Assembly (NCBI RefSeq): GCF_001426665.1 | Contig: NZ_LMEY01000027.1 | Coordinates: 1 to 38,437 of the forward strand | Source of the DNA: Rhizobium sp. Root1334 | GTDB lineage: Bacteria; Pseudomonadota; Alphaproteobacteria; Rhizobiales; Rhizobiaceae | Direction: 5' to 3' | DNA: 38,437 bases | In this document: one piece after another, positions 1 through 11,240 of the stretch | Numbering within the stretch: the first letter of the stretch is position 1 | Layout: every line of letters starts with the position of its first letter | The notes under the pieces: model-generated | What the model saw: the letters and a program-made list of their open reading frames with translations, nothing else | Told to the model about the DNA's origin: nothing | Databases searched by the model: none | Translations under genes and position numbers: made by a program

Positions 1-438
1 CCCCAAATCCGCACCAAACTTTCGTAAGAAACTTCAGAGCGAGTTCGTCGGTCGCCAGCAGCGCCGCCGCCCTCGTTGGTGAGCGGTTTATAGTCCCAGA
101 CATCCTTCACAGTCAACAGGGTTTTTGAAAAAAATGACAGTTTTTTGACAAAAGCCTGCGCCGTAAGGCTTTGCTGCGTTGCGGCAATCGGGATAACCCT
201 TTGTATAGGCCGGAAAACACATTCTCGCCCTCACTTCTTCACAATTGGCGCTCTAATCAGCGCTTCGCAACTGCGTCTTGAGGCTTCTTCTCTATAGGGA
301 AGCCTTGCACTCTATAGGCACCTTATGGAGTGATGGCCGTTCTGTTTGACTTGAAGGCGTGAAAGATGCACATCTTCGCACAACATACCCGGACCATAAT
401 AAGAAACGGCGCGTAACCAGGGACCCCGCTCGATTGGC
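1..438. other. Left-edge intergenic region, possible fragment of a neighbouring gene
   Basis: No complete gene is visible. Bases 1 to about 126 are open on the plus strand in one frame (ending at a TGA) and also open on the minus strand from a GTG near 110 out of the window, so a gene tail or start could be cut here. I recognise neither product. The rest is the upstream region of the peptidase gene. It holds a 9-bp direct repeat CTCTATAGG at 290-298 and 310-318, spaced 20 bp (two helical turns). No clear promoter can be assigned. Confidence 0.3.
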
Positions 439-2406
439 ATGATCACGGACAAGACCATGATACGGTCGCTCGGCAACGAGCCGCCGATCCTTGCAGATGG
501 ACGCAAGGCTCCCGACCGGCGCGAGATTTCCCTGCGCTGGCTTTCGGGCACGTTTCTCACCGGCATTACATCCAGCCTCTTGATGGGCGTCGCATTGTTC
601 GCAGCCCTTGACGGGCGCCAGCAACTGGCCATCCCTGCCGAAGCCTATGCCGCCATGGATCCGTCCGTCCGTGGCTCGCAGCCGACCGCAGCCGCCAAGC
701 GCGGCGACCGTATCTTGAGCCCCAGCATCGTTGCCAAGCCATCCGACCGCACCATCATGGAAGTCTCGACCATGACCCATGATGGCGAAAAGGAAGTGGT
801 TCGCCGCCAGCCGTTCGCGCATGTGAAGATGACGCTTGCCGCCAACCACCAGCCGGCGGAAAAATATCCCTCCTTCGATCCGCTGGCCATTTTTTCCAGC
901 GACGATGCGGATGCGCCACCACCGGTCAGCCGGACCGGCACGCTCTATGGCTCCGATGTCGAATCCGAAGTGGCGCTGAAGACGGTGGATTTTCCGCTGA
1001 AGGGCTCGACGCTGAAATTCGCGCCCTCGATGTCGATGGACGAGGTCGAGGAGAATGTCCGCACCAATGGTTCGGTGCTGACCGACGGCAATACCCAGCT
1101 GGCCTCGTTGTTCTACATCGATCCGCGCCGCTTTGCCTCTGACGCTTCCGATCTCGACCTGATCCAGGGCCTGTCGGCCAGGGTGGTCGAGGAAAACATG
1201 ACCGTCTCCGCGTTTGAGACGATCACCGACCAGACGACCGAATATGCCGACGACGTCATTCCGGTGCGCCGGGCAACGCCGATCGCCACCGTTCTGATCA
1301 ATGCCGGTTATGGCAAAGCCCAGGCCGAGGATCTCGCCGGCTATCTGCGGCCAGCCCTCGACGCAACCGATCTGCAGGAAGGCGACGTCCTGCGCATCGG
1401 CATCATCCAGAAAGGTGAGAACGACGAGGCCAAGGTCGTGCGTGCCACCGTTTACACACGCGGCGCCCATGTCTTTACCATGGCGCTCGACGACAAGGGC
1501 AATTTCGTCAAGGCTTACGAACCGCCGCAACTGGCAGCCGTTGCCAGCGCCTTTGACGATAATGGAACCCCGGTCATAACCTCCGGCCACGACCTGCCGC
1601 GCGTCTATGATGGTGTCTACCGCGCCGCCCTCTCCTACGGCATGAATTCGACGATGATCGCCCAGATCATCAAGCTTCTGGCCAGCAATGTCGATTTCCA
1701 GGCGCAGCTGAAGCCGACCGACCGTCTTGAAGCCTTCTTCTCCGTCGCCGACAGCAGCGGCAAGGCAACCGACGATTCAGAACTGCTCTACGTCAACGCC
1801 AAATTCGGCGACGCCGAGACGCGCTTCTACCGGTTCCAGGATCCGGACGACAATTCGATCGACTATTACAACGAACAGGGCAAGAGCATCCGCCAGTTCC
1901 TGCTGCGCAATCCCGTTCCGAACGGCACGTTCCGTTCCGGTTTCGGCATGCGCCGCCATCCGATCCTCGGCTTTTCGCGCATGCATACCGGTGTCGACTG
2001 GGCGGCTCCGCGCGGCACGCCGATCATCGCGGCCGGTAACGGTGTCGTTGAAAAGGCTGGCTGGGATTCCGGCGGTTATGGCAATCAGACGCTGATCCGC
2101 CACGCCAATGGTTATGTCTCGTCCTACAATCACCAGAGCGCAATCTCCAAGAATGTCACTGCCGGTTCGAAGGTCGTTCAGGGCCAGGTGATCGGCTGGG
2201 TCGGCACCACCGGCCTGTCGACCGGGCCGCACCTGCACTATGAGCTGATCGTCAACGGCAACCGCGTCGACCCTTTGCGCATCCGCCTGCCCGGCGGCAA
2301 GTCGCTCGACGGCAAGGCGCTCGCCCAGTTCGACAAGGAACGCGGACGCATCGACGAATTGCTGGCCAAGGACAATGGCAGCGCCGAAGTGGCAGCCGCA
2401 CAGTAG
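439..2406 (+). CDS. M23 family metallopeptidase (LytM-type murein endopeptidase), membrane-anchored or secreted
   Basis: The 655-residue protein has a cytoplasmic start, one hydrophobic segment at about residues 36-58 that would act as anchor or uncleaved signal, a long middle part, and a C-terminal LytM/M23 domain at about 500-620. The zinc motifs are visible: H516-x3-D520 (in HTGVDWAAPRG) and H598-L-H600 (in GPHLHYE). The family cuts peptide cross-links in peptidoglycan, or has lost activity and activates amidases. Here all ligand residues are present, so activity is likely. A region at about 390-450 resembles the OapA/LysM-like part seen in longer proteobacterial M23 proteins. The start is uncertain: ATG 439 has no good ribosome binding site, and ATG 457 is possible. 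The gene stands alone, convergent with the exporter gene that follows. In related genomes I recall it close to clpB. Confidence 0.9.
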   Translation: MITDKTMIRSLGNEPPILADGRKAPDRREISLRWLSGTFLTGITSSLLMGVALFAALDGRQQLAIPAEAYAAMDPSVRGSQPTAAAKRGDRILSPSIVAKPSDRTIMEVSTMTHDGEKEVVRRQPFAHVKMTLAANHQPAEKYPSFDPLAIFSSDDADAPPPVSRTGTLYGSDVESEVALKTVDFPLKGSTLKFAPSMSMDEVEENVRTNGSVLTDGNTQLASLFYIDPRRFASDASDLDLIQGLSARVVEENMTVSAFETITDQTTEYADDVIPVRRATPIATVLINAGYGKAQAEDLAGYLRPALDATDLQEGDVLRIGIIQKGENDEAKVVRATVYTRGAHVFTMALDDKGNFVKAYEPPQLAAVASAFDDNGTPVITSGHDLPRVYDGVYRAALSYGMNSTMIAQIIKLLASNVDFQAQLKPTDRLEAFFSVADSSGKATDDSELLYVNAKFGDAETRFYRFQDPDDNSIDYYNEQGKSIRQFLLRNPVPNGTFRSGFGMRRHPILGFSRMHTGVDWAAPRGTPIIAAGNGVVEKAGWDSGGYGNQTLIRHANGYVSSYNHQSAISKNVTAGSKVVQGQVIGWVGTTGLSTGPHLHYELIVNGNRVDPLRIRLPGGKSLDGKALAQFDKERGRIDELLAKDNGSAEVAAAQ

Positions 2407-2487
2407 CGCGGTTTTGCCCGCTGTGGCCCCGGGTGCCCTCATCTTCCGGTGGCCGCATTTCATGCTGTGCAGCCCTGGATACCGTTT

Positions 2488-3465
2488 TTATACAGAACAC
2501 TGTTTGGTATGGAGTTCGCAGCCGGGAGATGATGCGGTGTCATCAAGCAAGGAGGCTGCGGGTCTCCCGGAAAAGACGTTGACGGCACAACAGACGCCGG
2601 CAATCTGCAACCCGGCTCCAAGCACTTCCCACCAAAGCGGCCAACGGCCTTCGAATGCAAAGCCGTAGGCAAGACCGAAGACCGTTTCGGCGGCAATGAG
2701 CTGGGCCGCAAGAGCAAGAGGCAGACGCCGGGAAGCGACGACCCAGCACCAGGTCGCAAGCCAGGACCCGGCCAACCCCATCACCAACGCCCACCCCATG
2801 AAGCGATACAGATCGTGTTCCTGGAATGCATCCATCTGCGTCAGCGACGACAGGGGGAGCAGGAAAAGACTTGCCGCAGCAGCGCCGATCCCCTGCAGCC
2901 CCGTCCATTTGAGGCCGTCAGGCGCGTCAGCGGAACGCATGACGGCCGCGTTCACCAATCCATAGACAACCCATATCACCAGCGCGGCGATACTCGCCAG
3001 GATACCGCGTTGAAGTGATTGCGTATCGGCAGCATCGATCCGCCCAAGTGCTGCGACATTCACAATCGCGACGCCGGCCCCGGTCAGCAGCAAAGGCAAG
3101 GCAAGAGCCGCCCACGGCGCGGTGCGATCACGCGCATTGCCGATAACAGCAAGAAGCACAGGCATGGCGCCGATGATAACGGGAGGGATGGCGGCGCCCG
3201 CCAACTGAACGGCAAACGCGGCACAAATGAAATAGCCGGTATAACCGGCGCCGCCGAGAAGCAGACCCGTGAGCAACCGCCGTGGTGCAATACCGGTCGG
3301 CCGGAACCGCCTGCCGATCATCAGCAGGGCGCAGGCCAGCCCGAAAATCCCGTAGCGGGCGACGGTCAAGTCCCATGCGGTGAACGGTTCGACAGCGCGG
3401 GGCGCAACAAATGTGAGGCCCCACAACGCGCATGTGGCAAGGCCGGCCAGGATTCCGAACAGCAT
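2488..3465 (-). CDS. EamA/DMT-family membrane transporter
   Basis: The 325-residue protein is strongly hydrophobic, with about ten predicted membrane segments in two similar halves, the layout of EamA drug/metabolite transporters such as YdcZ/RhtA-type exporters. The family usually exports amino acids or other small metabolites; the substrate cannot be read from sequence. The ATG at 3465 has a good ribosome binding site (AAGGGA, 7 nt upstream). The gene is divergent from an Lrp/AsnC regulator 89 bp away, which suggests that this exporter is its target, perhaps for an amino acid. The last 20 residues are polar and lie outside the fold. Confidence 0.88.
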   Translation of the reverse strand: MLFGILAGLATCALWGLTFVAPRAVEPFTAWDLTVARYGIFGLACALLMIGRRFRPTGIAPRRLLTGLLLGGAGYTGYFICAAFAVQLAGAAIPPVIIGAMPVLLAVIGNARDRTAPWAALALPLLLTGAGVAIVNVAALGRIDAADTQSLQRGILASIAALVIWVVYGLVNAAVMRSADAPDGLKWTGLQGIGAAAASLFLLPLSSLTQMDAFQEHDLYRFMGWALVMGLAGSWLATWCWVVASRRLPLALAAQLIAAETVFGLAYGFAFEGRWPLWWEVLGAGLQIAGVCCAVNVFSGRPAASLLDDTASSPGCELHTKQCSV

Positions 3466-3486
3466 TTTTCATCCCTTTTTCAAAGG

Positions 3487-3504
3487 ATGATCATTCAACA
3501 TCAT
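3487..3504. promoter_or_regulatory. Candidate Lrp/AsnC operator
   Basis: A small inverted repeat with arms ATGAT (3487-3491) and ATCAT (3500-3504) lies in the 89-bp gap between the divergent exporter and Lrp-type regulator genes. Short AT-rich dyads in such a gap are typical for Lrp/AsnC local regulators. The arms are only 5 bp, so chance is possible. Confidence 0.3.
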
Positions 3505-3554
3505 TCGCTTGTTTTATATGGAAAAGACGCGGTAAATCTCCTATTCTGCCTTCC

Positions 3555-4034
3555 ATGAAGAAAGCAAAATCAGACATCGGCGTTCAATTCGGAAAGTCCT
3601 CATTGGACGATACGGACGCGCGGATTTTGACGGAACTCGATTCCAACGCACGGCTCTCCATGAGTGAACTGGCCCGCGCCGTCGGCATGTCGCAACCGAG
3701 CGTATCGGAGCGGGTGCGCAAACTGCAGGCGGCCGGGACCATCCGCGGCTTTACGATCGACGTCGATACGCGGGCAATCGGCTACCCGATACGGGCCATG
3801 GTGAAAATCAGACCGCTTCCGGGCAAGCTGCACCTTGTCGAGCGGCTGATTCAGGAGCAGCCGGGATTTATCGAATGCGACAAGATCACCGGTGACGATC
3901 CTTTCCTCGCCCGTCTGGTCGTCAATTCGATCGAACAGATGGACGATGTTCTTGAAAGCCTGTCCGAACACGCCGTCACCAGCACAGCCGTCATCAAGGG
4001 AACGTCGGTCAAACGGCGCTTGCCACGGCTGTAG
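3555..4034 (+). CDS. Lrp/AsnC family transcriptional regulator
   Basis: The 159-residue protein has an N-terminal helix-turn-helix at about residues 20-65 (LDDTDARILTELDSNARLS, then a recognition helix in GMSQPSVSERVRKL) and a C-terminal RAM/AsnC effector domain at about 75-155. This is the normal Lrp/AsnC length and layout. Such proteins form dimers to octamers and respond to amino acids. I start it at ATG 3555, because the longer open frame would run into the promoter of the divergent exporter gene. The regulator most likely controls that exporter and itself; this rests on gene order only. Confidence 0.9.
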   Translation: MKKAKSDIGVQFGKSSLDDTDARILTELDSNARLSMSELARAVGMSQPSVSERVRKLQAAGTIRGFTIDVDTRAIGYPIRAMVKIRPLPGKLHLVERLIQEQPGFIECDKITGDDPFLARLVVNSIEQMDDVLESLSEHAVTSTAVIKGTSVKRRLPRL

Positions 4035-4132
4035 CAAGCACAAAGCAGGACCACCTGCTCCATTGATACCAGCGATAACCGTCCAACACGCGATTTCGCC
4101 TCAAACCTGGCCAGCAGGCCATGCCTCCTCCG

Positions 4133-4450
4133 TCACTTCCGGTACAAAATCATCCCGCCATGGTAAAGCACCCCGTCGATGAAATCACCGTCGGCAGTAA
4201 AGCCGGTATCGTCCCAATAGTCGATATGATCGCCTGTGACGCTATAGCGCCCCTGATAGGCGCTTTTCCGATGTCCCCGCGCCTCGTCATAGCGGCCGTT
4301 CGCCAGCAATTCGTGCCGGACATGGCCATCGCGGGTGACCCACAAGCCGACATAGGGGTGGGGCCTTTCCATTGTAGTCATCGTGTCCCCTGCGAAGGTT
4401 GCGCTTGCAAGCGCTGCGAAAAGAAAAATCGTCAGAACGGCGCGGTTCAT
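4133..4450 (-). CDS. Atu4866 domain-containing exported small protein
   Basis: The 105-residue protein has a clear signal peptide (residues 1-20, hydrophobic core LTIFLFAALASA, then AFAG-like cleavage site) and a mature part of about 85 residues that matches the Atu4866 family as I know it: WVTRDGHVRHELLANGRYDE, a GRY motif, then DYWDDTGFTADG. The family forms a small beta-barrel of unknown function, often next to short-chain dehydrogenases and regulators in rhizobia. The start ATG overlaps the stop of the upstream SDR gene (TGATG), so the two are translationally coupled. Likely periplasmic. Confidence 0.82.
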   Translation of the reverse strand: MNRAVLTIFLFAALASATFAGDTMTTMERPHPYVGLWVTRDGHVRHELLANGRYDEARGHRKSAYQGRYSVTGDHIDYWDDTGFTADGDFIDGVLYHGGMILYRK

Positions 4451-5175
4451 CAGTGCGCCGCCCGTGTTGGCCTGACGACAATCTCGTTGACGTCGACATC
4501 ATCAGGCTGCTCGATGGCGAAGCGCACGGCCCGGCCGATCGCATCCGGCTGCAGCGCGATGGCGCGGTACGTCTTCATGGCGTCGGCCGCCGCTGGGTCG
4601 GTGATCGTTCCGGCCAGTTCGCTTTCCACCACACCCGGATGGATGCAGGTAACGCGGATATCGTCCCGCTCCTGCCGCAACCCGTCGGAGATCGCCCGAA
4701 CCGCAAATTTGGTGGCGCAATAGACTGCAGCTGTTGGAACCACGCTGAGCGCACCGATCGAAGCGATGTTGATCACATGGCCTGACCCGCGCTGGGTCAT
4801 TTCGGGCAGCACCGCCGCGATCCCGTAAAGCACGCCCTTGATGTTGACATCGACCATCCGCTCCCATTCGTCCACCTTCATCGAGGCCATCAGGGATAGC
4901 GGCATGACACCCGCATTGTTGACGATGACGTCGACGCGGCCAAAGGCCTGCCGCGCTGCATCGGCAAAGGCCGCCACATCGGCGCGATCTGTCACATCGA
5001 GGCGGCGCGTTTCCACCTCCCCTCCTCCCGCACGGATTTCTTCGGCAAGTGCATTGAGACGATCCTCCCGGCGGGCGCCGAGCATCAATTTGAAACCGGC
5101 GCCGCCCAACGCGCGGGCGATGCCGGCACCGATGCCGCTGGAGGCGCCGGTAATCAGAACAACCTTGTCAGACAT
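4450..5175 (-). CDS. SDR family oxidoreductase
   Basis: The 241-residue protein is a classical short-chain dehydrogenase. It has the cofactor motif TGASSGIG at residues 9-16, NNAG near 88-91, and the catalytic Ser and YxxxK (YCATK near 152). The ADRS/ARREDR region after the second strand suggests NADP(H) preference. The substrate is unknown. It is the first gene of a two-gene unit with the Atu4866 protein and is divergent from a LysR regulator 108 bp away, a common regulator-target pair. Confidence 0.9.
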   Translation of the reverse strand: MSDKVVLITGASSGIGAGIARALGGAGFKLMLGARREDRLNALAEEIRAGGGEVETRRLDVTDRADVAAFADAARQAFGRVDVIVNNAGVMPLSLMASMKVDEWERMVDVNIKGVLYGIAAVLPEMTQRGSGHVINIASIGALSVVPTAAVYCATKFAVRAISDGLRQERDDIRVTCIHPGVVESELAGTITDPAAADAMKTYRAIALQPDAIGRAVRFAIEQPDDVDVNEIVVRPTRAAH

Positions 5176-5237
5176 GTGATGATCCTTCCTGTTCTAGCCT
5201 GATTGCTTGCCAGAAAGGTAACGCTCCATCATTGTCG

Positions 5238-5253
5238 CGATAAGATATCGATA
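5238..5253. promoter_or_regulatory. Candidate LysR-type operator (T-N11-A) between SDR and lysR genes
   Basis: The 108-bp divergent gap holds a dyad with arms CGAT (5238-5241) and ATCG (5247-5250). Within it, T5241 and A5253 fit the T-N11-A pattern of LysR-type boxes. This is the only clear dyad in the gap. The assignment rests on position and this loose pattern. Confidence 0.4.
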
Positions 5254-5283
5254 CGTGACTTCACTGGACAGAAAATCTAACCA

Positions 5284-6174
5284 ATGCAGCTGGACCTAAA
5301 TGCACTCTCAGTCTTTGCCCTTGTTGCGCAGGAACGGAATTTCCGGGCGGCGGCAGACCGCATGGGGGTCACCCGCTCCGCCGTCAGCCAGACGATATCG
5401 CGGCTGGAGGAAACGCTCGGCATCCTGCTCGTACGCCGCACGACGCGCAGCGTCAGCCTGACGGAGGAAGGCCAGCGGCTCTATGACGATATCGCCCCCG
5501 CCATTGCCGATGTCGGCGCAGCCCTGTCGGCGGCTGCCGATATCCGGGGTCGCCCCCGGGGCCAGTTGCGGCTGGCCGTCTCCTCGATCGCCGAAAAATT
5601 CCTGTCCGGCGCGCTATTGACGGCGTTTGCCGATGCCAATCCCGATGTGCGGATCGATATCACTGTGACGGACGAAGAGTTCGATATCGTTGCCGAAGGC
5701 TATGACGCAGGCGTGCGTCTTGGCGAAGTGATTGCGCAGGACATGATCGCGGTTCCGGTGTCCGGTCCGCAGCGGCAGCTTGCAGTCTGCGCGCCCGCCT
5801 ATCTGCAGCACTGCAACCCGCCGCATCATCCGCGCGATCTTGGCCATCACCGGTGCATCGGCTGGCGTCCGGCCCCGGCCGTCGCGCCCTACCGTTGGGA
5901 ATTCACGGAGGATGGCCGGGATTTCAGCGTCGCGGTCGAGCCCGAGTTCACCACCAACGACATGGGGTTGATGATCCGGCTCGCCTGCGCCGGCGCCGGC
6001 ATCACTTTCGGCATGGAGGACAGCTTTCGCCCGCTGATCGACCGCGGCCTGCTCGTGCCTTTGTTGGAAGACTACAGCCAGCCATTCGCGGGCTTCTATC
6101 TCTATTACCCCAATCGCCGCAACCTGACACCGAGGCTTCGAGCGCTGCTGGACATGGTCCATCGCATGAAATGA
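5284..6174 (+). CDS. LysR family transcriptional regulator
   Basis: The 296-residue protein has the LysR layout: N-terminal winged helix at residues 1-62 (LNALSVFALVAQERNFRAAA, then SAVSQTISRLE) and a type 2 periplasmic-binding-like effector domain at about 88-292. It is of the CrgA/AaeR-like subgroup common as local regulators of SDR genes. Divergence from the SDR/Atu4866 pair suggests that it controls them. Its end is 60 bp from the end of clpB, with a shared terminator between. Confidence 0.92.
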   Translation: MQLDLNALSVFALVAQERNFRAAADRMGVTRSAVSQTISRLEETLGILLVRRTTRSVSLTEEGQRLYDDIAPAIADVGAALSAAADIRGRPRGQLRLAVSSIAEKFLSGALLTAFADANPDVRIDITVTDEEFDIVAEGYDAGVRLGEVIAQDMIAVPVSGPQRQLAVCAPAYLQHCNPPHHPRDLGHHRCIGWRPAPAVAPYRWEFTEDGRDFSVAVEPEFTTNDMGLMIRLACAGAGITFGMEDSFRPLIDRGLLVPLLEDYSQPFAGFYLYYPNRRNLTPRLRALLDMVHRMK

Positions 6175-6183
6175 CGATACAAA

Positions 6184-6215
6184 AAAACCTCCCCGGGCTT
6201 ACCCAGGGAGGTTTT
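6184..6215. terminator. Bidirectional rho-independent terminator between lysR and clpB
   Basis: Perfect 10-bp arms AAAACCTCCC (6184-6193) and GGGAGGTTTT (6206-6215) enclose a 12-nt loop. Each strand ends in a T-run (plus: TTTT; minus: TTTT followed by more T), so it can serve both convergent genes. Confidence 0.85.
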
Positions 6216-6234
6216 CACTATTGTCGGAAGGGCC

Positions 6235-8838
<2,604 letters not shown>

Positions 8839-8889
8839 ATGTCTACCTCCGGTAATCGGTCAGCCCACATTTGGCACTGCCGACGGTTG

Positions 8890-8914
8890 GAATGAGGCTC
8901 CCTGAAAAGGCAAG
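8890..8914 (-). promoter_or_regulatory. Candidate RpoH (heat-shock) promoter of clpB
   Basis: On the minus strand CTTGCC (8914-8909) is followed 11 nt later by CCTCATTC (8897-8890). This resembles the sigma-32 pattern CTTGAA plus CCCCAT-T, and would start transcription about 40 nt before clpB. Heat-shock control of clpB is general knowledge; the box match is partial. Confidence 0.4.
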
Positions 8915-9018
8915 CCCGTGCCGGCCGCACCCTGCATTGCACAGGACCGGCCGTCTGGAGTGAATATGGGGCCGGGATTTTCGAAATTAAAGAGCAGGAA
9001 ACGTCATGGTTGCCGATT

Positions 9019-9906
9019 TCATCGCAGGCTTTGTAAATTCGCCGTTCGCGCCCAGTTTTCGACGCTGTCGATCATGATACGCACATGATCGGGGTTGTCG
9101 GCAAGCTCTGCCAGCTCGGACAGACGATGCGCCGCCGTCAAAATGTCCACCCGTCGCCGGTCGATCGCCCGGCCGGTCAGAACCTCGTACGATGCGATGA
9201 TGCGTTCAGTCAGATCCGGCGAAACGAAGCGCGCATAGATGAATTCCTGATGCACCGGCGCAAAACCGGAATCGGCAAAGTCATACATGCCGGTCAATCG
9301 CTGGCTTGGGTGGTCGAAGGCCATGTTCCAGCCGTGGCCATCGGAAAAGCCATAGGTTCTGCCGTAAGGATCAGGCCGCAACTGTTCGAACGCATCAATC
9401 GCCGCTGCCGCCTTTTGGCGGATATCCCCAGCAAGCATCGGCAGCGCCCTCTCCCGCATCGCGCTCACCGGCTGCCATTGTGCAACAAGCCCTGCCCCGG
9501 CGGCCTGCATCGTCGCCTGATCCAGCCGGTGAAGCTCTGCATAAAACCGCCCGAGCCTCTCACCCAGCTCTTGCCGCGCCGCCTCCGGGAGCCGATCGTA
9601 ATCGGCGGTAATGAGATGCACGCCCTTGAGTTTTTCATGCACGGAAAACAGCGGCGGCCCCTGCTCGATGCGCAGATCGGGCACCGGCATTGCGATCCGC
9701 GGCCGGATGACTGCCAGAAGCCGCGCCTCGCGCAGCAGCGCCGTTTCAGCAACCGCATGGCGGGGAAACTTGAAGATCAGCCGGTCATCCACATCGACCG
9801 CGATCGAATCCCACCCCGCAGTCGCCAGCTCGAACCGCGACGTGGCAAGCTCCGGAAATCTGGCGATGATAATGCTGCGAAAAGTGGTGGTATCAGATGC
9901 ATCCAT
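9019..9906 (-). CDS. Phosphotransferase-family (APH/choline-kinase fold) protein
   Basis: The 295-residue protein has the aminoglycoside-phosphotransferase-like kinase fold: a probable ATP lysine K46 (in LIFKFPR), a helical C lobe, a catalytic-loop equivalent at 187-194 (FSDGHGWN, keeping D189 and N194), and a metal-binding D209-F. The usual HGD at the catalytic loop reads FSD, so the histidine and glycine are changed. The substrate may be a small alcohol, sugar or antibiotic. It is a single gene, leftward, 113 bp from the clpB promoter region, with no partner gene. Confidence is high for the fold and low for the substrate. Confidence 0.72.
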   Translation of the reverse strand: MDASDTTTFRSIIIARFPELATSRFELATAGWDSIAVDVDDRLIFKFPRHAVAETALLREARLLAVIRPRIAMPVPDLRIEQGPPLFSVHEKLKGVHLITADYDRLPEAARQELGERLGRFYAELHRLDQATMQAAGAGLVAQWQPVSAMRERALPMLAGDIRQKAAAAIDAFEQLRPDPYGRTYGFSDGHGWNMAFDHPSQRLTGMYDFADSGFAPVHQEFIYARFVSPDLTERIIASYEVLTGRAIDRRRVDILTAAHRLSELAELADNPDHVRIMIDSVENWARTANLQSLR

Positions 9907-9954
9907 GGCTCATATATAGCGGTTGCAACGACCACAAAAAACCCTCCAGAAGAC

Positions 9955-9987
9955 GAAACCCTCGCGGTGCTCACCGGCGAGGGTTTC
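9955..9987. terminator. Strong hairpin, probable terminator
   Basis: Perfect 11-bp arms GAAACCCTCGC (9955-9965) and GCGAGGGTTTC (9977-9987) around an 11-nt loop. It lies downstream of the leftward oxidoreductase gene and about 50 bp upstream of the phosphotransferase start. On the minus strand a T-rich stretch (GTTTTTTG) follows some 20 nt later. Confidence 0.55.
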
Positions 9988-10036
9988 CTGCTGACAAATG
10001 CTAGAACCGCTTACTGGAAGAAACGGACATTCACCC

Positions 10037-10155
10037 TCCCGTCATCCTCGCCCTTGTGGCGGGGATCCAGCGACCCGGCGTCCACCGGGTCAAAAGACCA
10101 GCCAGTCCAATGACTTGAGCTGACTGGATTCCTGTTATGAGGACGAGAATGGCTG
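10037..10155. repeat. Rhizobial palindromic intergenic repeat (GTCATCCTCG...GAGGACGAGAATG type)
   Basis: The outer ends are imperfect inverted repeats (GTCATCCTCGCC near 10041; GAGGACGAGAATGGC near 10139-10152). Inside are GGGGATCCAG and CTGGATTCCTGT, plus a shorter dyad at ACCCGGCGTCCACCGGGT. I recognise this as the kind of dispersed palindromic element common between genes of Rhizobium and Agrobacterium. It contains no gene. Confidence 0.55.
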
Positions 10156-10175
10156 AGGTTTGAGTTACCCCTTCA

Positions 10176-11195
10176 TTAGACTGCAGCCCTTTTGTCCTCA
10201 AAAACCGCTCCAAACTCCTTCATCCGGTCAACGTAGTAGCCGGGCTCGATCAGCACTTCCGGCAGATAGAGACCAGCCTTCGGAGCATCCCCGCCCGAAA
10301 GGCCCAGAAGCCGTTCTACGCCGAGCGCAACTCCCAACGCCGTCAGCGGCGCCTGTCCCTGCGGATGGACGATTTCGTGCCGGTCCAGCCGCAGCTTGCC
10401 GTCCGTCCCCTGCCCCTCGATCTCAATGGTAATTTCCGTCGAAAACGCCTCGCCACGGCGGCGGCTGGCGGAAACGCTATAGGCAAGATCAAGCCGGATC
10501 GCCTTGGCATCGGTGCGGGCGGCAAGCGCCATGATGTCGAACGGCGAATAGGCCTGCGCGTCCAGCTCAACACCATCGACACTGACATAACGCGCCTTGG
10601 CTTCCTCACCACTCACCCAGTGCATCTTGCCATCCTTGACGGTCAGCGCCGCCGGGGCAGCGCCGGTGATGCGGTTATAGTCCGTCAGCGCCGCCGGTCC
10701 GCCCATGTCCTGCTCATCGAGCAGAACGCCGATGCGAACAGCGTCGATCCGTTGAAAATCCTTGGCAAAGGCGAGGACCGGGAAGATCGCCGCACCCGCC
10801 AGCCAATGGCTCGCGAGCAGGACCGGCGCCCGGTCCGGCGCATGAACATATTGCGCAACCTCTGGGCCGATTTCGAACGTGCCGCTGGAAATGCTGATAT
10901 AGGGAATCTTGTGATGCTGCGCATAGCGCATGGAAGACAGCCTGTCGTCCTTGACGAACACCGCGACTGCGCTGAACGCCTCGCCGCCCGAAAGACCCAG
11001 ATCGGCGCGGTCGAGATCGACCCTGATGCCCGTCGCACCGCCAATCTCGCGGGCAACGGCCTGTGCCTTGGCAAGGTCGCGCCCGCCGATGGCAAGCGGC
11101 AGGCTGGGATGCAGTTTGCGAATGGTCCTTGCCGTCCAGCTGCCGACGACGCCGGAGCCGCCGATGATCAGGACTGGGTTTAATGTGCTCGACAT
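10176..11195 (-). CDS. Saccharopine dehydrogenase-like NAD(P)-binding oxidoreductase
   Basis: The 339-residue protein opens with a Rossmann motif (VLIIGGSGVVGSW, residues about 8-20) and a GGRD at the end of the second strand. The whole protein fits the saccharopine dehydrogenase NADP-binding family of unassigned oxidoreductases. I start it at ATG 11195, which has a ribosome binding site AGGAGA; the longer open frame would run across the operators and the regulator promoter. It is divergent from a TetR regulator, with two palindromes between them. The substrate is unknown; lysine metabolism should not be assumed. Confidence 0.8.
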   Translation of the reverse strand: MSSTLNPVLIIGGSGVVGSWTARTIRKLHPSLPLAIGGRDLAKAQAVAREIGGATGIRVDLDRADLGLSGGEAFSAVAVFVKDDRLSSMRYAQHHKIPYISISSGTFEIGPEVAQYVHAPDRAPVLLASHWLAGAAIFPVLAFAKDFQRIDAVRIGVLLDEQDMGGPAALTDYNRITGAAPAALTVKDGKMHWVSGEEAKARYVSVDGVELDAQAYSPFDIMALAARTDAKAIRLDLAYSVSASRRRGEAFSTEITIEIEGQGTDGKLRLDRHEIVHPQGQAPLTALGVALGVERLLGLSGGDAPKAGLYLPEVLIEPGYYVDRMKEFGAVFEDKRAAV

Positions 11196-11219
11196 GATCT
11201 TATCTCCTGAAACATGGAG

Positions 11220-11240
11220 ACATTGGCATATTGCCAATGT
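11220..11240. promoter_or_regulatory. Palindromic TetR-type operator 1
   Basis: Perfect 9-bp arms ACATTGGCA (11220-11228) and TGCCAATGT (11232-11240) are separated by TAT. The dyad lies 25 bp before the oxidoreductase start, in the divergent gap with the TetR gene. Its position and symmetry fit a TetR dimer site. Confidence 0.7.

Noticed and set aside
292..1590. 432-codon minus-strand open frame opposite the M23 peptidase gene
   Set aside because: It is antisense to a well-supported gene; the product is Arg/Gly/His-rich with no recognisable fold, as expected for GC-rich shadow frames.
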